DNA of 64,000 nucleotides from Osmanthus fragrans (GCA_019395295.1 CM033349.1:5146001-5210000), one strand, 5' to 3'. Shown: positions 23,215 through 35,640, counted from the stretch's first letter. Numbers and translations: made by a program. Notes: a model not told the origin generated them from the sequence alone.

Positions 23215-23645
23215 TGACGCAGAATGGAAGACCAAAAGATTTACGAACGTAAATCCTTTAAACACAAAACGGAACTTTGAAGGAAATAATGAAATCAAAA
23301 TCGAAAAATGCTTTATTCTCAATGAAAATTGTTTAAATAGTCTCCAAAAACCCTAATTTAAGCGAAAAGACAAAAATAGACATAAAATGAAAAAATAGAA
23401 AAAAGGCTAAAAATTTCAAACGCCCAGCTACCCGCCTTAAACTGCGATTTTGGGCTTGAAAATAACGTCAACCGGGTTTCTCCGATTGTCACGTCTTGGA
23501 GTGACGCTTTCCATTTCCAAAAACATATTATAATAGAAATTCTGACGTGCGAGCTGAAAGTTATGACCGTTTCTTCGAAACACCCCTTATAGTAGAAATC
23601 TGGTCCATTTTCTCTTCAAACTCCATAGCCATTTGTTCTACATCA
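23215..23645 (-). repeat. 3' LTR of the CRM-like element
   Basis: In element orientation it starts TGATGTAGAAC and ends TTCTGCGTCA. The integrase reading frame runs about 85 nt into it before a stop at 23561, so the polyprotein C-terminus is LTR-encoded. Confidence 0.93.
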
Positions 23646-24957
23646 GTCTCTCCAACCTGTGAAGAACTCGACCTCGAGTTATAATTAGGATAAAGTGGAA
23701 CATCATCCCAAAACCCATAAAGATCAGCTACATTGAAGGTGCGGGAGATGTTCATGTCAGCAGGTAAGTCGATCACGTAGGCATTGTCGTTGATCTTCTT
23801 GACCACCTTGTATGGCCCATATTTCCTCGGTTTCAACTTGTTATAAGAACCAACAGGGAACCTCTCCTTACGCAGAAACACCATTACCTGATCACCTTCA
23901 GTAAACAGCTTTTCGCACCTCTTGGCGTCCGCCGCAGCCTTATACTTCGTATTCTTTCCCTCCAACCGGTCCTTTTCTTCAGCCTGAACATCCCGAACTT
24001 GTTCAGTCATGTGCTTAGTAGCTGAACTCGTTCCAGGAACTTTGGGAAGTCGAGCCAGGTCTAATACATGTTTCGGAGGCTGCAAATACACTAAAGCGAA
24101 AGGTTATTTACCAGTAGCAGTATGAACTGCATTATTATACGTGAATTTGGCATGAGCCAGTGCCACATCCTACTGCCTTGGTTTATCACCACAGATGCTC
24201 CGAATTAAATTTCCCAGTTTTCGGTTCAGATTCTCAGTTTGTCCATCGGTCTGTGGGTATGCCGTGCTACTAAACTTTAGAGAAGTATCCATCCGTCGGC
24301 ACAATATAACCCAAAAATGACTAAGGAATTTCAAATCCCTGTCAGAAGTAATAGATTGAGGCATGCCATGTAAACGAACCACTTCACGAAAGAATAACTG
24401 ACCACATGAGATGCATCAGATGTCTTCCGATAAGGAATAAAATGTCCCATCTTGGAGAACATGTCAACCACTACAAACACAGAGTCTACCCCACGCTGAG
24501 TTCGAGGAAGTCCCAAAATGAAGTCCATCGACAAATCCTCCCATATTGCATTAGGCACAAGTAGCGGCATGTATAAATCGGTGTTCTGAGCTTGCCCCTT
24601 AGAGGTCAAACACACATAGCACTTACGGACAACATTACCCACATCACGTTTCAACTATGGCCAGTAATACCGCTCGACGACCCCATTGATGGTCTTGTCA
24701 CGCCCCAAGTGACCACTCAAACCTCCACCATGTAGCTCTCGAATCAATTTTTCCCTCAAAGAACTCTGCGGAATACAAAGTTGATTTCCATGGAATAGGT
24801 AGTCGTTAACAACATGAAATTCTCCCTCAGTCTGCCTCACATCACACTTTGCCCATACCTCGGTGAAATCATCATCATCGGCATACAACTCATTCAGAAA
24901 TTCAAACCCAACAATCTCTTGCTGCATAGTCACCAACAAGCTTGCACACCGACTCAA
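23561..24957 (-). pseudogene. Integrase region of the CRM-like element
   Basis: It would catalyse insertion of the reverse-transcribed copy. The minus strand shows the HHCC zinc-binding region (ELHGGGLSGHLG, then CYVC), the catalytic-core blocks MDFILGLPRTQRG, ITSDRDLKFLSHFW and PQTDGQTENLNRK, and the C-terminal block KYGPYKVVKKINDNAYVIDL. The D, D and E positions of the core are present. The frame is split among 24655-24957, 24331-24654, 24170-24382 and 23561-24091 by stops and shifts. No canonical chromodomain is visible; the tail after FNVADLYGFWDD extends into the LTR, as in CRM elements. Confidence 0.88.
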
Positions 24958-24959
24958 CG

Positions 24960-26331
24960 CATCCGCTACTTTATTCAGAACCCCGTTATGTTTCAGAACA
25001 AAAGGGAACTTCTACAAGTAGGTTGACCATCGAGCATGCATATTCCTTAAACTTCGCTGGCTGTTCAGATACTTCAAAGCTTGGTGATTAGTGTAGAGTA
25101 TGAATTCCCGCTGAATCAGATAGTGTTCCTAATGTTTCAGCGCCCGAACAATTGCGTAAAATTCCTGGTCATAGGTGCTCCACTTTCAACGAGCATCACT
25201 AAGAATTTCACTGAAAAACGCTGCTTGTTTCTTCTCTTGCGATAAGACTGCTCTAACCCCAATCCCGTTGGCATCACACTCCACCTCGAACAATTTCTTA
25301 AAACTGGGCAGAGTAAGAACAGGCGAAGTGCACAATTTCTCCTTGACTACTGCAAAGACTGTACCAGCTGCTTCACCCCACTGGAATTTTTCTTTCTTCA
25401 GGCACTCTGTAATGGGAGCCACAATACTACTGAAATATCTAATAAATCGACAATAAAACGTCGCCAACCCATGGAAGCTCCTCACCTCTCCTACTGTTTT
25501 CGGAGTTGGCCAATCACGAATGACTTTCACCTTTTCTTCGTCTACTAATATACCTTCTGAGCTGACTACATACCCCAGGAATAACAATCGTTCAGTTCTC
25601 CAGCTGCACTTCTTAGAATTAATGAACAGCTTGTTATCTGATAATACCTCCAACACAGCCCGAAGATGTTTCATATGGTCCTCCTCACTCCGACTGTAAA
25701 TGGGGATGTTATCAAAATAAACAACTACATATTTCCTAATAAAAGGTCGCAATACTTGGTTCATAAGTCTCATAAATGTGCTCGGCGCGTTAGACAATCC
25801 GAAAGGCATCACAAGCCACTCATAGAGCCCATCTTTTGTCTTGAAAGCTGTCTTCCATTCATCACCAGGTTTGACACGAATCTGGTGATAGCCACTTCGC
25901 AAATCAATTTTGGAGAACACCCTCGAACCCTCCAACATATCCAGCATGTCATCTAACCGCGGAATCGGAAAGCTGTACCCAACTGTTATCTTATTTATTA
26001 CGCGACTATCAACACACATCCTCCAACTCCCATATTTCTTTGGAACTAGTAATGCTGGAACAGCGCATGGGCTCATGCTCTCACGAATAAACCTTTTTTT
26101 CAACAAATCATCTACCTTCTCCTGCAAAATCTGATTTTCCTTCGGGCTCATTTGGTAGTGTGGCAGATTTGGTAAACTGGTTCCTGGAGCCAGATCAATG
26201 TGGTGCTGAATATCCCTCAAAGGTGGGAGATCATTAGGCAAATCTTCAGATAACAATGCACCGAATTCATTCAAAAGTGACTGCACCTTCTCAGGTACCA
26301 CTACCCCTTGCTGAATTTTCTCTTCTATCAC
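24960..26331 (-). pseudogene. Reverse transcriptase / RNase H of the CRM-like element
   Basis: A 381-codon open frame (26331-25186) contains the RT blocks WRMCVDSRVINKIT, FSKIDLRSGYHQIRV, MPFGLSNAPSTFMRLMNQVL and VVVYFDNIPIYS. The metal-binding motif is YFDN where the family has YFDD; the second Asp codon has become AAC at 25708-25710. The RNase H part begins near 25290 (FEVECDANGIGVRAVLSQEKK) and continues past a stop after SEILSDAR to about 24960 (TNHQALKYLNSQ). With the Asp lost and stops downstream, the enzyme is predicted inactive. Confidence 0.9.
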
Positions 26332-26337
26332 GAGTGC

Positions 26338-26742
26338 TCACACCACCACAACGTGAACCTCCTGTGCTTCCCTCGCATCCGACTCCAAGTCAGTTACAGA
26401 AGTTACTAAGGTTTGTAGAGGCTGCCCCCCTGTAGTAGCCTTACCAGAACCAACTGAACTTCGTTTTGGGGCCATGGCGATCTTCCTATCTGCCCAACTG
26501 AAGATATAAATATTGTCGTGCCCCCTATAGGTCACGTCCACGTCAAACTGCCAAGGACGCCCCAACAACACATGGTTAGCATCCATGTCGACCACATCAC
26601 ATGTCACTTCATCTCGATAGTACTGCCCAATGGAGATCGAAACCTTGCACACTTCTGTCACGTTAACTTTAGGTCCCTTTTGAATCCAACCAATCACATA
26701 AGGCTTCGGGTGTTTTTGCACTGGTAATTTCAGGTGTTCCAC
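26338..26742 (-). pseudogene. Protease region of the CRM-like element
   Basis: The minus-strand frame shows DVVDMDANHVLLGRPWQFD, the typical end of a gypsy retropepsin domain (LLGRPW), and a following block GHDNIYIFSWADRKIAMAP. The D-S-G-type active site expected upstream lies near 26745-26790, in a disturbed stretch between the gag and protease frames. It normally cleaves the Gag-Pol polyprotein. Confidence 0.75.
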
Positions 26743-26791
26743 CCACTTCTTGGAAACAACCTGCTACTTCAACATCTACCACTATCAACAA

Positions 26792-28144
26792 TTAAATCAC
26801 ACACCTTTCCTTGAACACTGCAACAGGCCTTAAAAATGTTACTTCTTTGTGAGGACTCCTCCACCTTGGTTGAGCACATGACACGCTAACCACACAGTTT
26901 ACGTGATCTCCCCGCTCTTCTCCAATTTCTGCCCCATCCAAGATTCTCTCCAATTCATCTCCTTCTTCGACAACCTGCTCATCTTCACCATCTTCTCCAG
27001 CATCCACAAAATTTACTGACCGCCTGGCTGGACATTCATTTGAGCGATGGCCTGGTTGGCCACATCTATAACATTTAAAACCACTCGGCTTACTATATGA
27101 ATTTGGCACTCGCGGGGCCTCCTTCGCCACTATTATTGGGCGAGTTCCAGCTTGGTTATTATTGGAGAAAACACTCCTTTGAACCTGATTTGTAGCAGAC
27201 TTGGATTGAACCTGGCCATCAACTGGTGTGAACCTGCCTCTGTTCGCTGAGGTATAAGATGACTCACCCATGTCCTTCCTGTAATTGGAAAAAACAACCT
27301 GCTGTCTTCTCCATTAATTTGGCCTTCAAGGCCATGTTATGCGCCTTATCAATCGTCCAAACCACCTGTAACCCAATTCTATCCCGAATGGACGACTTCA
27401 ATCCACCCAAATACCTGGAACCTGTTGCGCCTCTGACTCACTCAGATTATTTCGAACTGAAAGCCTGGACCACTCCTTAGTATAGTCTGCAATTGATTTG
27501 TTTCCCTGCACACAATTCTGGAAACTTTGAAATATGAACTATTCATAATCAGGCGACAAGAACCTGTTCATCATGAGTTGTTTCATCCGCCTCCAAGATC
27601 GGACAGATGTCTTGCCTTGGCGTCGTCTATCCATCTACAATCGTTCCCACCAAACAGCAACTCCATTCCTCAATTTATACGCCACTAGTTTCACCTGGCG
27701 TTCCTCCGCAACCTCAATAAAATCAAAGAACCTCTCGACCTCAGAAATCCAATCCAAAAATTCCACGATCTGCAATATCCCATAGAACAACAGTATGTCT
27801 GCTTGAATCCTATAATCAGACTGATTCCGATTCAGGTGTTGATTTTCTGGGAAACCAACAAATTCGTCTTCTGAATCCTCATCGCTGAAATCATCGCGCT
27901 GCCTGTTCCTTGCGACCCGAGGAGGACACTCAATCGCAGGGCGGCCGAGGACGACTCCTTCGACAGGAGCGAGTGCATGGACAGGGGACATATTAGGTTG
28001 GCGCTCCAACAAACATTGAACCATCGCCTCCAGTCTTCCCGTCGCCTGCCGCTGTTCGTTAATTGCTGCCCACAGATTTGCATCTATTTTCCTGCGACCA
28101 GCATCGCGAGGATGAACTCTTCCTCTTTCATTGTTGTTGGCCAT
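26792..28144 (-). pseudogene. Gag region of the CRM-like element
   Basis: The likely start is the ATG at 28144 (MANNNERGRVHPRD). The capsid-like part (DWISEVERFFDFIEVAEERQVKL, then VWWERL) is open to 27635. A broken stretch follows, then a frame at 27271-26792 with the CCHC zinc knuckle CYRCGQPGHRSNEC near 27035-27080. Stops between about 27275 and 27635 disable it. Gag would form the virus-like particle and bind element RNA. Confidence 0.85.
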
Positions 28145-28165
28145 TGAAGAACAAGACAAATCCCT

Positions 28166-28177
28166 GCTCTGATACCA
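28166..28177 (-). other. Primer-binding site (tRNA-iMet)
   Basis: The minus strand reads TGGTATCAGAGC, identical to the 3' end complement of plant initiator tRNA-Met, two bases from the LTR edge. Confidence 0.9.
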
Positions 28178-28179
28178 CT

Positions 28180-28611
28180 TGACGCAGAACGGAAGACCAA
28201 ATGATTTACGAACGTAAATCCTTAAAACACAAAAAGGAACTTTGAAGGAAATAATGAACTTAAAATCGAAAACTGCTTTATTCTCAACGAAAATTGTTTA
28301 AATAGTCTCCAAAAACCCTAATTTAAGCAAAAAGACAAAAATAGACATAAAACGAAAAAATAGAAAAAATGCTAAAAACTTCAAACGCCTAGTGACCCGC
28401 CTTAAACTGCGATTTTGGGCTTGAAAATAACATCAACCGGGGCTACCCTGATTGTTATGTCCTGGAGCGCCACTTCCCATTTCCGAAAACGTATTATAAT
28501 AGAAATTCTGACGCGCGAGCTGAAAGTTATGACCGTTTCTTCGAAACACCCCTTCTAGTAGAAATCTGGTCCATTTTCTCTTCAAACTCCATAGCCATTT
28601 GTTCTACATCA
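28180..28611 (-). repeat. 5' LTR of the CRM-like element
   Basis: It carries the same ends as the 3' LTR, with the primer-binding site two bases inside it. It is followed by TSD CGTGC at 28612-28616. Confidence 0.93.
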
Positions 28612-28616
28612 CGTGC

Positions 28617-29870
28617 TATATTTTGGATACCAGACTTGCTACTTACGTTCTTTTTTGTTGTCAAGTGTAGTGCAGTTTCTTATCGGATTATAGAGTGACT
28701 CATTATAGTTTGAACAAATGTGTCGATTGCAACATCGAAATGTAGTTAAAACTTGCATCCTTAAACTTTTACGTGGTTACGGGTGTGAATAAACCGAAAT
28801 GAATAGTAAATGAGTTGAACGCCAGCCATACAGTTAAAACTACTAGATGCCGTTTTGGGTTATGAGGTATCGATTTCAATCTGAAACTAGTGAAATATCC
28901 AAATGTAGTAAAATCTTACATTTATAACATCTTAAATGACTTATACAAGTTAAACGTACTAATTTATTGAGTATCTTACTTCACAGTTGGAATATCATTG
29001 AATTGAAATTACTTAAATTCGTTCATAGTGAAATTTAGTGTAATTTACTCACGAAACAATATTGTTGGTCACTATCTCGTTAACTTTTGTAGTGACTTTG
29101 ATGTCTAAATATAATGAAAACTTGTATTCGTTTCTTTGCATATGGATACGAATGAATATAAAGTGAAACGAACAAAACAATAGTTAAAACGACACTCAGT
29201 CTTTTAAAATGACGGCATGCCATTTTGGGTTATTGAAGTCACGATTTCACTTCAAAACTAGTCGTTCAAATCTCGAAACATCTTATAAGACTTATACAAG
29301 TTAAATAAGCTAATTTATTTAGTATCTTGTCTCATAATTTGAATATAATCGAATTTGAATTACTTATCTTAGTTCATAGTTAAATCTAGTGTAGTCTATT
29401 CATAAAACAATAATATTCATCATTATCGCATGAATTTTGTATCGACACCGGTGTCCAAATGTAATGAAAAAATGCCTTAATTCATTTTCATGTAAATACG
29501 AGTGAAAATAAAATGAAACATATATGGAATTAGTTGAAACGACAGCCAATAATTTAAAATGACAACATGACATTATAAGATCTTGATTTCACTCTAAAAT
29601 ATTGTTAAAACTTGTCTATGTTAATTTTAATGTGAAAACGAGAAAGCTAGTGACACGAAAACGAAATTAGTTAAAACATCATTAAACCGTTCGTAACAAC
29701 AACATGCCGTTTGTGTCACAAATTCTTAACTTCACTTCAAATGTAGTTAAAACTTTTTTATTTATTTATATTAATGTGGATAAGAGTGAATAAAGTGAAA
29801 TAAACACGAAATTAGTTAAAATGACATTCAATCATTTAAAAAGATATCATGCCGTTTTGCCGTTGATTTT
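28617..29870. repeat. Degenerate repeat field, right part
   Basis: Continues the field at 22030-23209 after the CRM-like insertion. The core ATGCC(G/A)TTTTGGGT recurs at about 28850 and 29217, with more diverged copies near 29569, 29703 and 29852. ATGTAGTTAAAACTT-type and ACTTATACAAGTTAAA-type words are repeated between them. No open frame. Confidence 0.75.
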
Positions 29871-30476
29871 AAATTGGGTATGAAAAGTGAAAATGAAAGT
29901 AGGATCTATGCTTGGAGAATTTGGTAAATTTTGATTTCAAATTGGACATTTTAGACATTTCACAAAGAAAGGTATTTAAGACTTCAACACATGATAAAAT
30001 AGAGTAAATGTTAATTTACCAAATATTATTGAATGTAGGCTATTTTACAAGAATCATTGTTGACTAGGTTTTTAATTTCTCTGCCACTTCAGCTTGATTT
30101 CTAGTTTCAGATGCTTTCAACTTTCTCTATGAAGGGTTTCACTTCTGCAGGTGGAGGTTGCATCTCTTCCCTGAATTAGTAAATGTTACACTGTTAAAGA
30201 TTTCTATTTTATGCAAAAAACTGAATGATTCTTCTAATTGACGTCCTCTTTCTTTTCTATATATACATCTTCTATCTCTCCCTCTCTCTCTCTCTTGGCT
30301 GTGATTTCCATTTTATTGGTCCTGGTTTCAGATTCTGCGTTGTACTTGAAGATATACTTCGCTCCTTTTTTCCTTATTTTTATCAAAGACCAATGTTATT
30401 TCTAGTCCCTCGATCTCTGTTTATTTCTTTTGATACTGACGAAATGTACGTATAATATTTTTTTTCCGCAGTGAAA

Positions 30477-32614
30477 ATGGTGAGACAAGAGATTCAGATC
30501 AAGAAGATTGATGACTTGATGGCACGCCAAGTGACCTTTTGAAAGATAAGAAGAGGGGTTTTTAAGAATGCTCAAGAACTCTCTACTCTGTAATGCTGAG
30601 ATTTCCCTAATTGTTTTTTCTGCCACTGGAAAACTCTTCCATTATTCTAGTTACAGGTTCTCTAATTTCCTCTTTTATCTCTCTTGAACACACAAACAAC
30701 ATGCTCCTGGGGTCGAAGCTCTAATGCATTTGGCTACTGAGTTCAATCACTTAGCTAGTTTCGTGTAAAACTGAAGATTTTAATGGGTTAAAACCACAGA
30801 AAAAATGAATGGAGAGACCCTTCTTTTGAGAAGGAATGAATTAAATGGGTAGTAATTGAGATTATAAGGTAGAAAATTGAAACTCGGATACGGATGCAAG
30901 TGTGACATAAAGAATTGAACAAAAGTAGGGCGAAGGGTACAGTACTGATATATATCACATGTTTTTCTCCTGTGTACATTTCTAAACTAGCTTTTGGTGA
31001 AGTTAATGGGGTCAGGGGAGGATGTAGAATTGAAACAAGAATGATCATGTAGGAAAATGTGAACACAAGGATGGCACAAAATTATAAGTATTCTAGTATC
31101 TCGTGGTGTTTCCAACAAATCTTTTGATTATTAATAGTGGATGAATGCTATTGAACATGTTCATTTGAGAGTCAAGGTGGGACAGTGGGCAGTACAATTC
31201 ATGAGTGCAATAGCGCCCTCAGTGAGAGATCGATTGATTTTTGTGTTTTTGTGTCTAAGGTTCATGTTTTTTTTTTTTTTTTTTTTTGTAGAAGGAGGGC
31301 GGAACCTCTGAAAGTTTATTGATATGCCCTCACATGTGCCGGAGGAATACCGTGGTTACATTCGGGAAATATAGAAAACAATAAACAAGGAAGACTACTT
31401 CCCTTACAATGAGATTTTAAATGAAATTCCAACGGGAATTCAAATCAATACATATCAAGTTCTAAGGTAAGGTAACTCCCAGCTATCCGTGTGCAAAATT
31501 TCTCGAAGTTGAATTGGGATTTCATCACCAATAGACAGGTCCATGGTCGAGCCTTCACTTCCATTCTTTGCTAGAAAATCAGCCGCCATATTTGCTTCTC
31601 TAAACACATGATGTACATGGTGTCTAAGGTTCATGCTTTGTACCTAAAACTAATCATAATTAAGGATAAAAAAATATGTGAGAAATTAGTTATTTTCCTA
31701 TCCAGTTTTGTCTTATCGAAAACATACTCCTCTTAGATATATCTTAAACTTTAAAATAATGTGATTTAAAATGGTACCGTGTCACATAAATGTCTTAAGT
31801 TGAAGTAATTCGACACCCATTATTATGAAACTTGTGCACACCTTGTACATTCGACAAGAAGATAGTGACTATAGCTTACACTTGATTGGATATTTGGTTA
31901 AAAAATCCATTGGTTTACTGTTCAATTGGTTGCCTCTATTCCTTAAACATCTGACATTTATATATGGAATGGAAAATCTTTATGTAAGAATCTGCAAGTA
32001 GCAATCAACATCTATGAGTCCACTTAGTTATTAATGATATCTAATAGCTTAAATGGTTAAATATTATATATTTTGATGTTCCCAAATGGCATTAAGAAGT
32101 CTTCATACTCGTACATTCATAAATAAGGTCATTATAATTCTTGTTCGCTTGTTAGTATTTATTCTACTTGCTTCCATTTTGATGTACTCTTTCTTTTTTA
32201 TATTATTAATAAAACGTTGGAATTAGTAGATGATAAGAATGCAAAAGAGGTGCTAACTTGGGCCGTCCCAGTGCACGTATTGATTCCTATTTTCAATGGT
32301 CTTACTCAGAAAATAAATCTTCTACTATTTTACTATGGTTGATTGCATGTACTAACATGAAAAAAAAAAAGTCATAATGTTGAGTGTCATATTGGTTATC
32401 AAACATGCATTGAATTAATGTTCAGTTCTCTATTACCCAAATGCATTCTACATATAAAATGTATTAGATTTCGATTTCCGTCTTCCCATAGTTTAAGTAG
32501 TTGAAAACATTGTCCCCCCTTGTTTTGTTCTTTAGCATGATGCAACTAATTGAAAGGGATTGAATTCAATCAGAGACCTCCGACAAAGTAGGGCAACCAT
32601 CTCTCAAACTTCAG
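30477..32614 (+). pseudogene. U3: SVP-like exons 1-2, disabled
   Basis: Exon 1 at 30477-30656 begins MVRQEIQIKKID but has a TGA after VTF (at about 30540) and a 2-nt deletion near 30590 (CTCTGTAATGC). Exon 2 at 32536-32614 carries a TGA after LIERD. Exons 3-8 are absent: homology to intron 2 stops near 33325. The 5' leader and CT tract (about 30276-30296) are retained. A LINE end interrupts intron 1. Non-functional. Confidence 0.9.
31267..31619 (-). mobile_element. 5'-truncated LINE (RNase H end) with 16-bp TSD
   Basis: A T-run at the left edge is the poly-A tail of a minus-strand insertion. The flanks are the perfect 16-bp direct repeat GTGTCTAAGGTTCATG (31251-31266 and 31620-31635). The minus-strand translation gives HVFREANMAADFLAKNGSEG, the end of a plant L1-type RNase H domain. 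The 3' end (CCGCCCTCCTTCTAC before poly-A) resembles that of the LINE at 55-56.3 kb. U1, U2 and U5 lack the insertion at the homologous intron position. Confidence 0.92.
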
Positions 32615-33325
32615 GTGAGATCACACCATTTATAGACAATTCGGCATTAAATTTGTTGTTCGTATTTGTACTTTATATACTGAAATCATAACAACAAAAA
32701 TAAAGATGAATAAGACTGCAATATCGAATGAATGCAGTCAATTTTAAACATTACCATAGAGGTTTGGATATTGCAAACAAGAGTGTTTCCATTTCATCAA
32801 ATGTGGATTTATGTTATATTGTATTTACCCCCATCAGGCTAACTAGATGAATGATGCATGTAGACCCGTTTAATTTAACATTTTATTTTTTAAATTGTAT
32901 TATTTTTAATTAACGTCTTTTATGATTTTAAATTTCACAAGAGTTTTACTTGGATTAGGAGATTAATTAAAATAAGTAAGTTCTAGAGTTAGTTATGCTT
33001 AAAGTCTAGTTAGGAGTTCGATATGAATTTGGTGTTATAATTGTGTCTTAGGATGATTGATTTGAATGTGAATAGAAATGTTTAGATTTTTCTTCAATTA
33101 TCCACCTAAATGGTTGATTCATGAACGTATTTATTTTATTATTATTATTATTATTTTTTATAGTCCCGTATTCGTTTTCGTTTATACTTCAACCGGCCTA
33201 AGTTAGTATAATAGCGAAGTTTATGCTCCGAACAATGGATCGATGAGGACAGGCTACACGTGTGGTTCCATGGTTGATTATAGGAGTCGTAGAGATGAGT
33301 TGATAAAAATCAGTCAACTTCTTAA
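32615..33325 (+). other. U3 intron-2 homology, no exon
   Basis: Collinear with intron 2 of U1, U4b and U5 (for example TAGTTAGGAGTT and TTATCCACCTAAATGG). It ends abruptly at about 33325 (CTTAAGGTCAAAGG). No exon 3 is found. Confidence 0.75.
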
Positions 33326-35640
33326 GGTCAAAGGGCTACAATTTTGCAAGAAATAGAAATTTTTCAATTCGAACGTTTACTATGCTAAAAATGGGTCTCA
33401 ATATTTGATTAAAAATTTGGAAGATATATTGTGTAATTGGAACTCGATTTACGGTAATATTCTAATCATATTCCGTTACTTTTTGACTTCTAGTTGCATT
33501 CAATCGTCTCCTAGCAATTTTCAAAGTATCACTTGTCGTCCAAATCAACCATTGTATATTTTCCATTTGGTCCTCAAACTTTGTACTTTGTCATTTTTTG
33601 TTTCTTTCTTTCAATTCCACATCCAATAATCGAGTTTTGACTAATAAACGAAATATACAATAAATTAGGCTATAAATATTTGTTTGTTCTCAAACAAATC
33701 ATAACCTAACTTAACAAACACATAAGTATGCAAAATGTTTTGGTTAGATAATCTAGCTTTTTACATCTGGATTTGAAATTATGATATTAACTCTATGAAC
33801 AGTTTCAAGGTTACAATATTAAAATCAATATCCACTCTTCCAGTGCAAAATCAATGTGTATGTGAAGAATTAAGTAGTCAACCATGAATCTACAAGTTGC
33901 TTCAATTCTCGACCCTTTGTGGTCAAATATATTCTTTCATCTCTCATGTTATTCACACACCACCATTTTTTTTCTTCATACGTTCCCAATGTGTAATTTA
34001 AGGTGGACGTCACTAGTTGCAAGTCAATATATCAATAAACAAGGATTTTTCAATTATTTGATTGCTTCAACCTCCAAGATTCAATTAAGCTAATTATCAC
34101 TCATCAAAAGTCAAATTTCCTCGAACACGTGTTTGAGACTTAGACAAGGCATTTAGTGCTCTTGCATTTTTCATGCACTCGCTTTTTTGATTTTCAAAAG
34201 TATTTTTTTCCTTTTGCATTCTCTTTCTTAAACTTTCTAGATGACCCATGTAGTAGGTTTTAGGCCGATTACTCCCAAATTAGATGATTTTAGGGCACCA
34301 GATTTTTAACACACTTACAAGTTTAATAACTCAAGTCAAAAAAGCTTCGAAAAGAATTTTTTTTAGTGCAACTTGCTATCTAATCGCTTTCCAAACGACC
34401 CTTGTATTGAGCTTTAGGTCAACAATTCTCAAATTAGATGACTTTTGGGGCACCAAGTTTTTAAATACCTTGTAGACTTAATTACTCGAGTCATGAATGC
34501 TTAATATAGAAGTTTCATTTTAAAAAAAAATTATATCTTCATCGGTGCAAAGTCCCTTATCATACATCTATTCAAGTTAACCGAGCTCCAACTTAAGATT
34601 TTGCCCAATTTTATCTCTTTATTCTAAGACAATCCGCACAATTATTTCACACAATGAATCCTCATTCATATCCGTATCTTCATACAACAGTAAAATCTCC
34701 CATAAACTATGTTAAATTTGGTCTACGGATAATTAATTTAGGATAGTTTTGGGTATAACATCTATATTCAATCTATCAATTTATCCAACATATTAATCAT
34801 CTCATTTCATCACAATGTCACTCAATTTTAGTGTGCATATAGTATCGAGTTTTTCAGGGTTAAACATCGATCAATTTAATCAGTTAACCTATTCACAGTT
34901 CATAAATCAACACCAAATCATCATTGTTGGTCAGAAAATCTACCCACACAAGCACACAACCTGATAAAAGAGATTTTTTTTTTCAACTTTTCTTATGTAT
35001 ACTAAAACAAACACACAAAAACAAACGAAAATAAAAATAAAAAAACTCAAAAAAAACTCATAAGGGGACGGGGAAGAAAAGGAATAAGGTACTTCTTGAA
35101 TTTTTATGTTGAATGTGTGAGGCACTATGTGTGACAGCTAGACAATCTCCTTTATCATGCTTTTCTCTTGGACTATGTTGGTTTTAGTATTCCACGACGT
35201 CATGTTTCTGCACATAAAGGGCAAATTAAACATTAAAGATCAAATAATTTAGAACATGTGTTACTTAGCCCAAATTATCGAATTAATCAACAATAAATTC
35301 AAGGGCCTAAGGGGAAACATAATAGGATGGTGATATCTTATATTAAACGTGCTCAAGTCTAATGCAAATTAATAATCAAAATAAATTTATATGCAATACA
35401 GTAGAGTCGTACAGAGAGCAAAATAAATAAAAGGATTAGAAAATAAGGTTGTTTTACAATAAGCGCTTGATTTACATCCTTTAGTTAGATTGTATGGAGG
35501 AATTGATCATGTTGGTTTAAATATGTGTATTGAGCCCTTACACTCTTTGCAATTTTCAGCCTTGCATACTCTTTTTGCCCTCCAAACTTTGAACTCTCCG
35601 TTTTCCTTTCGTCTAAGGCTTCTTAAATTTTTAGGCTCTA
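33326..35640. other. Unassigned non-coding stretch
   Basis: No coding region or clear element ends were recognised. It contains a two-copy diverged tandem repeat (34241-34545). It may hold part of the 3' portion or LTR of the gypsy remnant to its right, but neither RT nor integrase motifs are visible on the minus strand. Confidence 0.4.
34241..34545. repeat. Two-copy tandem repeat, about 154-bp period
   Basis: The first unit starts TGACCCATGTAGTAGGTTTTAGG and the second ACGACCCTTGTATTGAGCTTTAGG, at about 34241 and 34395. Both share CAAATTAGATGA, GGGCACCA and a TTAATAACTC/TTAATTACTC block. Diverged copies. Confidence 0.7.

Larger units (their letters stand above)
23215..28611 (-). mobile_element. 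Complete CRM-like Ty3/gypsy retrotransposon
   Basis: A 5.4-kb element with two LTRs (23215-23645 and 28180-28611), the perfect 5-bp TSD CGTGC (23210-23214 and 28612-28616), and a tRNA-Met primer site on the minus strand at 28166-28177 (TGGTATCAGAGC). Gag, protease, RT, RNase H and integrase follow in gypsy order on the minus strand. By a hand comparison the LTRs differ at roughly 30-35 of about 431 positions, so the insertion is not recent. The RT sequence and the extension of the polyprotein into the 3' LTR suit the CRM chromovirus lineage. Several frames are broken. Confidence 0.92.

Noticed and set aside
24814..26727. Several plus-strand frames of 70-96 codons
   Set aside because: They are antisense shadows of the gypsy RT, RNase H and integrase frames.
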